A stretch of 64,000 nt of DNA from Pyxidicoccus parkwaysis (GCF_017301735.1 NZ_CP071090.1:9290001-9354000), one strand, 5' to 3'. Positions 53,528 through 61,185 are shown, counted from the first letter of the stretch. Notes: a model not told the origin generated them from the sequence alone. Made by a program: numbers and translations.

Positions 53528-54556
53528 ATGGAATACACGCGACTGGGCAACTCGGGGCTGGTGGTGTCGCGGTTGGCTTTCGGGGTGATGACGTTCGGCT
53601 CGGGCAACATCGCGAGCGTCTACAAGGTGGACCTGGACGCGGCGCGAGCGCTGGTGGACCGCGCGCTGGAGGCGGGCATCAACTTCTTCGACACGGCGGA
53701 CGCATACGCGGGTGGCCAGTCGGAGGAGATGCTGGGGCGGCTGCTGGGCAATCGCCGCAAGGACGTGGTGCTGTCCACGAAGGTGGGCATGCGCACCGGT
53801 GAGGGATTGCTCGACACGGGGCTGTCTCGCCGGCACGTGCTGGCCTCTGCGGAGGCGAGCCTGAAGCGGCTGGGCACGGACTACCTGGACCTCTACATCG
53901 TCCACCGCTTCGACCCGCTCACGCCGGTGGAGGAGACGCTGGAGGCGTTGGATCAACTCGTGCGCCGGGGCAGCGTGCGCTACGTGGGATTCTCCAACTG
54001 GTCCGCGTGGCAGGCGGCGCGCGCGGTGGGAATCCAGGAGCGATACGGCTGGGCGCGCTTCACCGCCGCGCAGATGTATTACTCACTGGTGGGGCGCGAC
54101 TTGGAGCACGAGGTGCTGCCCTTCGTGCAGAGCGCGGGCATCGGCACCATGGTGTGGAGCCCGCTGGCCGGCGGGTTCCTCTCCGGCAAGTACACGCGTG
54201 AGAGTTTGAAGGACCCCAACAACCGCCTCTCGGGTTTCGACCTCCTGCCCTTCGACAAGGAGACGGGCTTCCGCGTCGTGGAGATGATGCGTGAGATTGG
54301 TGAGTCGTCTCGAGCCACGGTGGCGCAGGTGGCGCTCGCGTGGCTCCTGAAGAAGCCGGGCGTGAGCACCGTGCTGTTGGGTGCGAGCAAGCTGTCACAG
54401 CTCGAGGACAACCTGGGCGCGCTGAAGGTGACCTTGTCCGACGAGCAGATGCGGCGGCTCGACGAGGTGAGCCCGCACGCCCTCTACTACCCGAGCTGGT
54501 TCAACCAGATGCTGAGGGATTCGCAGCTCGACAAGGGGCTCGGCCTCGCGAAGTGA
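53528..54556 (+). CDS. Aldo-keto reductase
   Basis: The 342-residue product is an AKR with the catalytic tetrad Asp55, Tyr60 (FFDTADAYAGG), Lys85 (VLSTKVG) and His126 (LYIVHRFDP). The NADPH-binding LLGASKLSQLEDNL lies near the C-terminus. It reduces aldehydes or ketones in the cytoplasm; the substrate is unknown. GGAGG lies 7 bases before the ATG. Divergent from the LysR gene, which probably regulates it. The last 85 bp of the gene are present a second time at 55211-55295. Confidence 0.92.
   Translation: MEYTRLGNSGLVVSRLAFGVMTFGSGNIASVYKVDLDAARALVDRALEAGINFFDTADAYAGGQSEEMLGRLLGNRRKDVVLSTKVGMRTGEGLLDTGLSRRHVLASAEASLKRLGTDYLDLYIVHRFDPLTPVEETLEALDQLVRRGSVRYVGFSNWSAWQAARAVGIQERYGWARFTAAQMYYSLVGRDLEHEVLPFVQSAGIGTMVWSPLAGGFLSGKYTRESLKDPNNRLSGFDLLPFDKETGFRVVEMMREIGESSRATVAQVALAWLLKKPGVSTVLLGASKLSQLEDNLGALKVTLSDEQMRRLDEVSPHALYYPSWFNQMLRDSQLDKGLGLAK
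54472..54556 (+). repeat. 3' end of reductase gene, copy A of an 85-bp direct repeat
   Basis: This is the functional 3' end of the aldo-keto reductase gene, including its TGA. It matches 55211-55295 at 81 of 85 positions by eye. Sequence similarity starts and stops sharply at both ends of the repeat. Confidence 0.9.
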
Positions 54557-54570
54557 CGGCGAGGAGAGCG

Positions 54571-54602
54571 GAGCGGGGGCCACCTGAACGGGCCCACCGC
54601 TC
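54571..54602 (+). terminator. Imperfect hairpin after the reductase gene
   Basis: GAGCGGGGGCC (54571-54581) and GGCCCACCGCTC (54591-54602) pair with one mismatch region, 15 bp after the reductase stop and just before the convergent hypothetical gene's stop at 54610. Confidence 0.4.
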
Positions 54603-54609
54603 CCGTACC

Positions 54610-54987
54610 TCACAACCGCTGAACTGCGAGGCCCTCTTCACTCATCGACAGGACCCTGTAGAGCGTCAAATTGGGATTGAGATAGAGGGTACGAAGCACG
54701 GGCCCCGACAGTGGACACACCCGCCAGCGGACGGCGTCGTCACCGTACCCGGCCTCTCGAGGCGAGGGCGTGTACCGCAGGGCCTCCGTCCCATCTTCCA
54801 AGCTCTCGAAGACGGGCACGCCTCCCTCGGGGCCGCCCATCCAGATTGCGCTAGTCAGCTCGCCATTCGCCCTCTCTGCGACGAGGACGTGGTAGGGCTG
54901 CCCCTTGGGGGAAGTCTCCTTGGGCATCCGCTGAAACCGCTCCATCATCCGCTGAACGGCTTCGTCCTTCGGGTCCACCTCGTCCAT
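54610..54987 (-). CDS. Hypothetical protein between the duplicated reductase ends
   Basis: The 125-residue product has an acidic N-terminus and a compact mixed alpha/beta body (YHVLVAERANGELTSAIWMG; FESLEDGTEALRYTP; WRVCPLSGPVLRTLYL). It has no signal peptide. GGAGGG lies 5 bases before the ATG at 54987. It matches no family I know. It lies between the two copies of the reductase 3' end and next to a Sit-type toxin pair, so it may be an accessory or orphan immunity gene; that is inference from position only. Confidence 0.65.
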   Translation of the reverse strand: MDEVDPKDEAVQRMMERFQRMPKETSPKGQPYHVLVAERANGELTSAIWMGGPEGGVPVFESLEDGTEALRYTPSPREAGYGDDAVRWRVCPLSGPVLRTLYLNPNLTLYRVLSMSEEGLAVQRL

Positions 54988-55039
54988 CGCACCCTCCTGT
55001 CCACGACTGTATTGCGCTGTGGATGGTAGGTGCAGCTAC

Positions 55040-55150
55040 TCAGTAGCGGTGCCGCTCCGCCTCGCGGAAGAATTGAATCAGCGAGTAGTCCAGCAGTGAC
55101 TGACAGGACTTCATGTACCGGCGGGCTCGCAGGAAGGGCAGCCAGATTAC
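55040..55150 (-). pseudogene. Possible C-terminal remnant of an unknown gene
   Basis: On the minus strand an open stretch ends in a peptide-like sequence MKSCQSLLDYSLIQFFREAE and a TGA at 55040-55042. It has ordinary codon use but no start or upstream gene. It may be the tail of a decayed gene within the insertion; too short to identify. Confidence 0.2.
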
Positions 55151-55210
55151 GAGGTGGACTCTTTGGACATGTGCCGTCTGTTCGATTCCAGGTCGGCGGA
55201 TGTCCAGGGT

Positions 55211-55295
55211 CCCGCACGCCCTCCACTACCCGAGCTGGTTCAACCAGATGCTGAGGAACCCGCAGCTCGACAAGGGGCTCGGCCTCGCGAAGTGA
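55211..55295 (+). repeat. Duplicate reductase 3' end, copy B (pseudogene fragment)
   Basis: This repeats the last 27 codons and stop of the aldo-keto reductase gene (HALHYPSWFNQMLRNPQLD versus HALYYPSWFNQMLRDSQLD) with no upstream reductase sequence. It ends 35 bp before the Sit-type toxin start, so the toxin cassette lies directly behind a copied gene end. Confidence 0.9.
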
Positions 55296-55330
55296 GCAGG
55301 AGCCGAGAACGAGCGTGCTAATCAGGCCGC

Positions 55331-56047
55331 ATGAAGAACTGGCTGGCACTGCTGTGCGGACTGCTGCTGACGTCGTGCGCGTCAACGAACCCCACCCAGC
55401 AACGCTGGGAGGCAGCGGAAGCGCAGGCCCAGGAGTGTGACGACCCCGGGGCGGACCGGTGCACCACGTTCATCTGCGGAGTGGGGGCCTGCGGCCTCTA
55501 CCACTGCGAGGACGTGGACCCGAGCCGCCTCGTCCGCGCGCAGGCCGTGGCGCCCGTCCGGCCGCCAATGCCCGAGGCAGTGCCGTTCCCGACTCCAGCA
55601 AATCCCCAGCGCTACTGGGGCAGCACGCAGGGGCTTCCCGGGGACGCACAGCCCATCTTTATCATCCCCTGGCACGAGTCGGAGACGGAGTACAAGGCGC
55701 GACTCAAGGATGAGCTGGAGAAGAACCCCAATCGCACGTGGGTCAAGCACCACGTGTTCCCCCAGGCCTTCAAGACGTGGTTCAACGAGAGGGGCGTCAA
55801 CATCCATGACTGGACGCTGGTCATCGACAAGCAGGTCCACCAGAACATCCACAGGGGTGAACGGGGCGGCCCCTGGAACTGGGAGTGGGAGCGATTCATC
55901 AACAAGAATGGTCGGGCACGCCCTCAGGCCATCCATCTCTTCGCGATGCAGATGATCTTCCGATTCGACCTTTCAGGACCTGTTGTTCCGTACAACAGCA
56001 AGAAGGTCATTCCGCTCTTCCCTGTCGTGGAGGATGACATCTACTGA
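55331..56047 (+). CDS. SitA-type lipoprotein toxin (TIGR02269-like)
   Basis: The 238-residue product has the type II signal MKNWLALLCGLLLTSC (Cys16). A Cys-rich linker (CTTFICGVGACGLYHC, about residues 44-59) follows, then a C-terminal toxin-like domain with TWVKHHVFPQAFKTWFNERG, VHQNIHRGE and WNWEWERFI. The His-His/His pattern suggests an HNH-like nuclease. Myxobacterial SitA lipoproteins are passed between cells by outer-membrane exchange and kill recipients lacking the matching SitI. The immunity-type gene starts 2 bp later. I would call it SitA5/SitA6-like; the exact subfamily is uncertain. Its 5' flank is the copied reductase end. Confidence 0.8.
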   Translation: MKNWLALLCGLLLTSCASTNPTQQRWEAAEAQAQECDDPGADRCTTFICGVGACGLYHCEDVDPSRLVRAQAVAPVRPPMPEAVPFPTPANPQRYWGSTQGLPGDAQPIFIIPWHESETEYKARLKDELEKNPNRTWVKHHVFPQAFKTWFNERGVNIHDWTLVIDKQVHQNIHRGERGGPWNWEWERFINKNGRARPQAIHLFAMQMIFRFDLSGPVVPYNSKKVIPLFPVVEDDIY

Positions 56048-56049
56048 CC

Positions 56050-56769
56050 ATGCGATTCTTCCAACTACAAGGTGCGCTCCCCTCGCGCTTCTCCTGGGAC
56101 CTTCGGACAGAACACAAGTGGTCCCTGCCCGGAGTCCGCTGCCCCGACTGCGATGAGATTTGGGCTGGTACCGGCGAGGCGTATCCGGCGGCGGACCTCT
56201 CGGGATTGCCATTGCCGGACCAGCGGAAGTTCAAAGCTCGGGTTGAGGAAGACTTCGACGAGTTCGCCCGGATGCGCGAGCTGGTTCGGCCGCTGGTACC
56301 GAAAGGTGCACCGCTCGAGCCAGGCACGACCTTTGGGGCGCTCATGGGAAGAGGTCGCGGGCACTTCACGCAGCTGGTCTTCCCAGTGTTGTGGACGCTG
56401 CTGATGCGCCGTGAGGCGCTTGAGCGACTCCAGTCTGAGGGCCTGCGCGGCCTCATGGGCTGCCGCACGGAGCTGCGCCTCCGGGACAAGAATCCGCCGG
56501 AGCTACTGGAACTACAGCTCGAGCTGCGTGGGCGGCTTCATCCGGATTGTCTCCCCCGGAATCTCCCTGCTCCCTGCCCGACATGCGGCGTCGCACCGTT
56601 CACCTTTCCGAAGGCCCCCATCCTGGACGCCGCATCGCTGCCAACCGACCGAGACCTCTTCCGGCTCGGCGACTTCCCAACCATCCTCATCGGGACAGAG
56701 CGCTTCGCCGAAACCGTGCGCCGACTCGGCTTCGAGGAAGTGGAGTTCCAGGAAATTCCCACGCGTTAG
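56050..56769 (+). CDS. SitI-type double-CXXCG immunity protein
   Basis: The 239-residue cytoplasmic product has two CXXC(G) knuckles: VRCPDCDEIW near residue 31 and APCPTCGVAPF near residue 178, probably one zinc ribbon, in a helical body with LRGLMGCRTELRLRDKNPPE. This is the TIGR02264 double-CXXCG family, associated with SitA lipoprotein toxins as immunity proteins. It lies 2 bp after the toxin stop and has no separate promoter. It should neutralise the toxin after lipoprotein transfer. The identification rests on motif and neighbour. Confidence 0.85.
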   Translation: MRFFQLQGALPSRFSWDLRTEHKWSLPGVRCPDCDEIWAGTGEAYPAADLSGLPLPDQRKFKARVEEDFDEFARMRELVRPLVPKGAPLEPGTTFGALMGRGRGHFTQLVFPVLWTLLMRREALERLQSEGLRGLMGCRTELRLRDKNPPELLELQLELRGRLHPDCLPRNLPAPCPTCGVAPFTFPKAPILDAASLPTDRDLFRLGDFPTILIGTERFAETVRRLGFEEVEFQEIPTR

Positions 56770-56840
56770 CCAAGGACTCCGGCTTCACCACCACGGGCCT
56801 GCCCTTCAACCGCCCCCTGAATGGCAATCCATGTGAGTGA

Positions 56841-57092
56841 TTGATTCACCGGGAGTGGAGGACCGCCCGCCCCCTCCCCCGCTCGGCGGAGAAGCCGGCA
56901 GCCCAGAACGCGCTCGGCCTCAAGGACCGCATCGAGGACATCCTCATCACGCTGGGCGAGCAGTACCACGTCATCCGCCCGCTCGCGTCCCGCGACGGCC
57001 TGTTCCTCTACCTCGCCCTCCACCGCGCCAACGCCAACCTCGCCATGGCGCGCTTCAAGCTGGCCGAGATTGAAAAGGGCCTGACGTTCTGA
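56841..57092 (+). pseudogene. Truncated roadblock/LC7-type gene (3' half)
   Basis: From about 56907 the frame reads NALGLKDRIEDILITLGEQ then YHVIRPLASRDGLFLYLALH and LAMARFKLAEIEKGL to a stop at 57092. This is the C-terminal half of a small roadblock-type protein (usual length about 110-120 residues) whose typical start (IDGALGA..., GNTEVVRAK) is absent. Upstream codons are Pro/Arg-rich and unrelated. A TTG at 56841 would be the only start. I read it as a gene cut by insertion or deletion at the right edge of the Sit cassette. A short functional protein is possible. Confidence 0.55.
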
Positions 57093-57173
57093 GCGCACCG
57101 CCGCTCGCTCGCCCCTCGCGGTGAGCCCACCTGCCCCACGAGCGGGGCACCGCGCACGCCTTCGCGCGGGGCC

Positions 57174-57189
57174 CCCGTGCATGCACGGG
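57174..57189. other. Perfect 16-bp palindrome
   Basis: CCCGTGCATGCACGGG lies in the 267-bp gap between the truncated roadblock gene and the small genes at 57203/57360. It is flanked by other GC hairpins (for example GCCCCACGAGCGGGGC near 57133). It may be a terminator for the tentative minus-strand gene at 57203 or for the plus-strand fragment. Confidence 0.4.
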
Positions 57190-57202
57190 CTCCCGCACGC
57201 CG

Positions 57203-57361
57203 TTAGACAGGACCACCCTCACTGCTGAACCTCATGAGGCGGCCCCGCATCTCGCGCGGGGCTCCATGGGGAGCGTCGGGAATGACGCGACGCAACAGCA
57301 GGTAGAGGAAACACAGCACCCTGGGAAGCAGCACCCACGAGGGGGGCGAAAGAGTCACCAT
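57203..57361 (-). CDS. Tentative 52-residue membrane peptide
   Basis: The product has one hydrophobic stretch (VLLPRVLCFLYLLL) and a basic tail. Its ATG overlaps, on the opposite strand, the ATG of the 57360 gene, and GGACAGGAC precedes it. A palindrome lies just past its stop. It has no known relatives that I can name and may be chance. Confidence 0.25.
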   Translation of the reverse strand: MVTLSPPSWVLLPRVLCFLYLLLRRVIPDAPHGAPREMRGRLMRFSSEGGPV

Positions 57362-57596
57362 GTCCTGTCCACAGCCGAAGCCCACCGAGTTCCGCCTGCC
57401 CCTGCGGGCCGAGTCCTTCTCCATCGAGGAGCACCGCAACGTCCACTGCCGCTTCTACGGCGGCTGCATCGACGTGGCGGTGAAGAAGGACTGGGACAGC
57501 TTCACCTGCGCCAAGTGCCCCATGTTCCAGATGGACCGGGCTCCCGGCGCGGACGCGTACGCCTTCAACCAACCCGCCGACTCCGGCCGGCCGTAG
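57360..57596 (+). CDS. Small Cys-containing hypothetical protein
   Basis: The 78-residue product has NVHCRFYGGCIDVAVKKDW and FTCAKCPMFQ, i.e. four Cys in CX6C and CX2C spacing, plausibly a zinc site, then an acidic/aromatic tail. There is no signal peptide. GAGGGGGG lies about 13 bases before the ATG. The function is unknown; the arrangement suggests a small regulator or redox protein. Confidence 0.65.
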   Translation: MSCPQPKPTEFRLPLRAESFSIEEHRNVHCRFYGGCIDVAVKKDWDSFTCAKCPMFQMDRAPGADAYAFNQPADSGRP

Positions 57597-57800
57597 CCTG
57601 CCCGGCGGCCGGCGCACCGAGCCCCGGCCGCGCACGTGGCCTGAGCAACAGCGCCGCTGTCCCGCCGTCCACACGCCGCCCGCGCGCTGTGCGCCAGCGC
57701 ACCTCCCCCTGTCTCCCGAGACAGTGGGCTCCCGTGAGTCGCTGCGACAGCTTGCCGGGCAAACGGCTCGGGCGTGGGACGCCCCCGGACGGGAGGCGTC

Positions 57801-58724
57801 ATGCTCCGGCAGTTGCTGCTATCCGACTACGGGAACGAGGGCCCCTCCGCGGGCAACGGCTGGACGCTGGTGCTGGCCGAGTTCCCCACGGTGGCGGTGG
57901 CTCCGCTGTCCGCCGGACGCGGCATGCGCGTGCTGCGCCTCGACGCGTCCGAGTGGTGTGCACCGGACTTCGACCCCCTCTCCTGGGACGCGCGCGTCTT
58001 CGGCACGGCCGAGGCCTCGGAGGAGCTCGCGCTGCACCTGGACGGCGCTCGCGGCGAGTCGCTCGTCGTCGCCGCGCTGGAGGTCCTCACCCGCTACCAG
58101 TGCCTCGTGGGCCGCCGCAACGAGGTGTCCGCGGTGCCGCTGTTCGACCGGCTGCTCGCGAGGCACCGGGCACTGCATGATTTGCACCGTCCCCTCGTGC
58201 GCGCGGACTACCAGCATGCGCTGGACACCTGGCAGTGGGTGCTGCGGCTGCGCCCGCATGCGAGCCTCGCGGTGCAGGCGGCCGCCCTCTTCCACGACGT
58301 GGAGCGGCTCGTCTCCGAGGCGGACCGGCGCGTGGAGCACCACGCCGAGGACTACCAGTCCTTCGAGGACGCCCAGGCGGAGCACGGTGCGGAGATGGCG
58401 CGACAGGTGCTGCGCGAGGTGGGCATGGACGTGTCCATCAGCCAGCGCGTGAAGGACCTGGTGGCGCGGCGCGAGCGCCCCGGAGACGAAGCGGACCTCG
58501 CGCTGCTCAACGACGCGGACGCGCTGTCGTTCTTCTCGCTCAACGCCTCCGGCTTCGTCCGCTACTTCGACGCCGAGCACAGCCGGCGCAAGGTGGCGAA
58601 CACGCTCGCGCGCCTGCGGCCGGAGCAGCGGCGGCGGCTCGGGCAGATGCGGCTGGCGCCCCTGGTGCAGCACCTCGTCGACGCGCAGCTCGCCTCCGCC
58701 TCGCTCTTCGAAGGCCTGGCATGA
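57801..58724 (+). CDS. HD-domain-like hydrolase
   Basis: The 307-residue product has an HD-type metal centre in its C-terminal half: AALFHDVERLVSEA supplies the HD pair and LLNDADALSFFS a later Asp. The first half is mixed alpha/beta (LLLSDYGNEGPSAGNGWTL; VVAALEVLTRYQCLVGRRNE). HD proteins are metal-dependent phosphohydrolases; the substrate is unknown. GGGAGG lies 5 bases before the ATG at 57801. Its stop overlaps the start of the glycosyltransferase fragment (ATGA), and the glycosidase follows, so it is in one operon with carbohydrate genes. Confidence 0.75.
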   Translation: MLRQLLLSDYGNEGPSAGNGWTLVLAEFPTVAVAPLSAGRGMRVLRLDASEWCAPDFDPLSWDARVFGTAEASEELALHLDGARGESLVVAALEVLTRYQCLVGRRNEVSAVPLFDRLLARHRALHDLHRPLVRADYQHALDTWQWVLRLRPHASLAVQAAALFHDVERLVSEADRRVEHHAEDYQSFEDAQAEHGAEMARQVLREVGMDVSISQRVKDLVARRERPGDEADLALLNDADALSFFSLNASGFVRYFDAEHSRRKVANTLARLRPEQRRRLGQMRLAPLVQHLVDAQLASASLFEGLA

Positions 58725-59152
58725 AGCTCGTCATCTTCGGCCTCGCGGTGAGCTCGTCCTGGGGCAACGGCCACGCCACGCTGTGGCGCGGCCTCATCGC
58801 CTCGCTGACGGCCTGGGGCCACCGCGTCTGCTTCTTCGAGAGGGACCTCCCCTTCTACGCGCCGCACAGGGACCTCGCACAGCTGCCCCGCGGCGGCGAG
58901 CTGGTGCTCTACCCGTCCTGGGAGGACGTGCTGCCGCGCGCGCGCAGCGAGCTGTCCGACGCGGACGTCGCGCTGGTGACCTCCTACTGCCCGGACGGCG
59001 TGGCCGCCTCGCGGCTGGTTCTGGACTCGCGCGCGCAGGTGCGCTGCTTCTACGATTTGGACACCCCCGTCACCGTGGAGCGCGCTCGGGCGGGCGAGGC
59101 CGTGCGCCGGCTCGGTGTCAGCGAGCCCGTCTACGCACCGGAGCACGCCTGA
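58721..59152 (+). CDS. Short (truncated) CgeB-like glycosyltransferase
   Basis: The 143-residue product matches the N-terminal Rossmann half of CgeB-like glycosyltransferases: KLVIFGLAVSSSWGNGHATL, then YPSWEDVLPRARSELSDADV and RCFYDLDTPVTVERAR. Full-length members have about 370 residues with a C-terminal catalytic half that is missing here. The last 15 residues (RRLGVSEPVYAPEHA) do not look like the family and may come from a second gene, so an internal deletion has probably joined two genes. It is unlikely to be active alone. It overlaps the HD gene by 4 bp and precedes the glycosidase by 45 bp. Confidence 0.6.
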   Translation: MKLVIFGLAVSSSWGNGHATLWRGLIASLTAWGHRVCFFERDLPFYAPHRDLAQLPRGGELVLYPSWEDVLPRARSELSDADVALVTSYCPDGVAASRLVLDSRAQVRCFYDLDTPVTVERARAGEAVRRLGVSEPVYAPEHA

Positions 59153-59197
59153 GCCGGCACCCGTCGTCTCCCCGCCCCCGAAGGAGCACGCAATCCC

Positions 59198-60082
59198 ATG
59201 GTCGAAGCCATCAAGCTCTGGAACGAGCCCAACAACATGTCCCACTGGGACTTCGACGTGGACAAGGGCTGGGCCCTGTTCTCCAACATGGCGAAGCTGG
59301 CCGGCGCGGCGGTGAAGGCGGAGCGCCCCTACCTGCCCCGCGTGCTGGGCGGCATGTCCCCCATCGACCCGGGCTTCCTGCGCAACCTGGAGGGCCAGGG
59401 CGTGCTGGAGCACGTGGACGTGGTGGCCATCCACGGCTTCCCGCTGGACTGGAACCACTGGCAGCTCGACGAGTGGCCCGCGCGCTACCGCGAAATCCAG
59501 TCCATGGTGAGGCACCCGGTGTGGATTACCGAGGTGGGCGTCTCCACCTTCGGCGCGGAGGAGGTCCAGGAGTTCGGCCTGCGCCGCACCGCGGAGCTCC
59601 TCCTGAACCTGGCGCCGCGCGTGCACTGGTACAGCCTCTACGACTTGCCCAGGGCGTGGCCCGCGACGACCCGGCACCGCGAGGCGGAGGGCTCGTCGTA
59701 CTACCGGCACTTCTACATGGGGCTGCTACGCGAGGACGGCACGCCGAAGAAGGCGCTGCGCCACTTCGCGGACTACACGCCGAAGATGGGCATCTGCCAG
59801 TGGTTCCACTTCGAGGACCCCCGCCTGGATGAAGCCGTCTCGTGGCTGAAGAAGCTGGGCGTGAAGAAGCTGCGCACGGGCCTGAGCTGGGCGGACAGCT
59901 TCCGCCCCAACGCGGACGCCTGGTTCGACCGGCAGATGACGGCGCTGGAGGACTTCGACGTGACGCTGACGTTCTGTTTCACACCGGAGCACCGCGGCCA
60001 CCGCCCGCACCACACCAGCCCGCCCCTGCGGGCGGAGGAGTTCGCGGACTTCTGCGTGCGCATGACACGGCGCTATGCCTGA
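59198..60082 (+). CDS. Beta-xylosidase-like glycoside hydrolase (GH-A clan)
   Basis: The 294-residue product has the acid/base motif in IKLWNEPNNMSHWDF at the very N-terminus and the nucleophile in VWITEVGVSTFG, as in GH39/GH-A enzymes. Its C-terminal 100 residues (ICQWFHFEDPRLDEAVSWLK; LRTGLSWADSFRPN; VTLTFCFTPEHRG) resemble the first strands of a second barrel, ending just where another NEP motif would be expected. So the protein looks permuted or assembled from parts. AAGGAG lies about 10 bases before the ATG. It has no signal peptide and probably acts on an intracellular glycoside. Confidence 0.7.
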   Translation: MVEAIKLWNEPNNMSHWDFDVDKGWALFSNMAKLAGAAVKAERPYLPRVLGGMSPIDPGFLRNLEGQGVLEHVDVVAIHGFPLDWNHWQLDEWPARYREIQSMVRHPVWITEVGVSTFGAEEVQEFGLRRTAELLLNLAPRVHWYSLYDLPRAWPATTRHREAEGSSYYRHFYMGLLREDGTPKKALRHFADYTPKMGICQWFHFEDPRLDEAVSWLKKLGVKKLRTGLSWADSFRPNADAWFDRQMTALEDFDVTLTFCFTPEHRGHRPHHTSPPLRAEEFADFCVRMTRRYA

Positions 60083-60183
60083 CACATTCCCGCCTTGGCC
60101 CTTTCCCCCGCGCCCACCTGGGATAGACACACCCCGACACCGTGTTCCAACGAACGGGACACGGACGGAGGGATGAGCACCCC

Positions 60184-60972
60184 ATGCGGGAGCAGCGGGT
60201 CGGCACGTGGTTGGAGCTCCAGGACGCACTGTTCGCGGGCTCCTGGAACGAGCAATTGGGACGGCACCGCCCCAGCTTCGTCTTCCGGGGCATGCCGCAC
60301 GTCGAGCATGACCTGTCCACCGCCCTCAACCGCAAGGGCATGTTCGTGCGACAGGAGAAGGACCTGCTCCGCGCGTTCCGCAAGTACGCGCACAGCGCGG
60401 CCCAGCAGCAGATGACTTCCCTCTGGGATTGGCTGGCGCTGGCGCAGCACCACGGGCTGCCCACGCGGCTGCTGGACTGGACGTTCAGCCCGCACGTGGC
60501 GCTGCACTTCCTCACCGAGGACACCGACCTGGCGGACCAGGACGGCGTGGTGTGGCGCGTGGACTACCGCGAGACGAACCGCCTCCTCCCGAAGCCGCTG
60601 AAGACCCAACTCCAGCATGAGGGTGCGGACGTCTTCACCGCGGAGATGCTGGCCGCGGTGGCCGGTGACTTGAGCGCCTTCGACCGGATGACGAAGCACC
60701 CCTTCGTCCTCTTCTTCGAGCCGCCCTCGCTGGACGCGCGAATCGTCAACCAGTTCGCGCTCTTCTCGGTGATGAACGGGACAGGGCTGCGCCTCGACGA
60801 GTTCCTCGAGGGGCAGAAGAAGGGGGTGCGCAAGCTCATCATCCCCGCCGCCCTGAAGTGGGAGGTGCGCGACAAGCTGGACCAGGCCAACGTCACCGAG
60901 CGCGTGCTCTTCCCCGGCCTCGACGGGCTGAGCCGCTGGCTGCGCCGCTACTACAGCCCGCGGCCCCGCTGA
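60184..60972 (+). CDS. FRG domain-containing protein
   Basis: The 262-residue product has the FRG domain: PSFVFRGMPHVEHDLSTAL near residue 35, a helix ending AALAQHHGLPTRLLDWT-like sequence (WLALAQHHGLPTRLLDWTFS), then SPHVALHFLTED and DGVVWRVDYRETN. FRG domains are predicted enzymes found in defence and toxin settings; the chemistry is not settled. It is cytoplasmic. I start at the ATG at 60184, where the domain fits; GGAGGG lies about 12 bases upstream. It is convergent with the small membrane gene. Confidence 0.82.
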   Translation: MREQRVGTWLELQDALFAGSWNEQLGRHRPSFVFRGMPHVEHDLSTALNRKGMFVRQEKDLLRAFRKYAHSAAQQQMTSLWDWLALAQHHGLPTRLLDWTFSPHVALHFLTEDTDLADQDGVVWRVDYRETNRLLPKPLKTQLQHEGADVFTAEMLAAVAGDLSAFDRMTKHPFVLFFEPPSLDARIVNQFALFSVMNGTGLRLDEFLEGQKKGVRKLIIPAALKWEVRDKLDQANVTERVLFPGLDGLSRWLRRYYSPRPR

Positions 60973-60981
60973 AGCGCCCGC

Positions 60982-61185
60982 CTACGTGTGCGCGTAGCGG
61001 TGCTCGCCGTAGTCGAGGTCGTCGTTCATGGTGACGTCCCCTGTAATCCCGGCGGCGCGTTGCTGCTCCACGACTTCGCGCAGGTTCTTCACGCGCTTGT
61101 TGCCGAAGGCGCCGCCGATGACGACCGCGAGCAGCAGCCCATAGAAGATGACGACTCCGAGCAGGGCGAATCCAACAATCTCCAT
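60982..61185 (-). CDS. Small single-helix membrane protein
   Basis: The 67-residue product has a single N-terminal membrane helix (EIVGFALLGVVIFYGLLLAV) and a charged cytoplasmic tail (VKNLREVVEQQRAAG; NDDLDYGEHRYAH). The frame upstream of 61185 is Arg/Pro shadow. It matches no family I know. It is convergent with the FRG gene, 10 bp from its stop. Confidence 0.65.
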   Translation of the reverse strand: MEIVGFALLGVVIFYGLLLAVVIGGAFGNKRVKNLREVVEQQRAAGITGDVTMNDDLDYGEHRYAHT

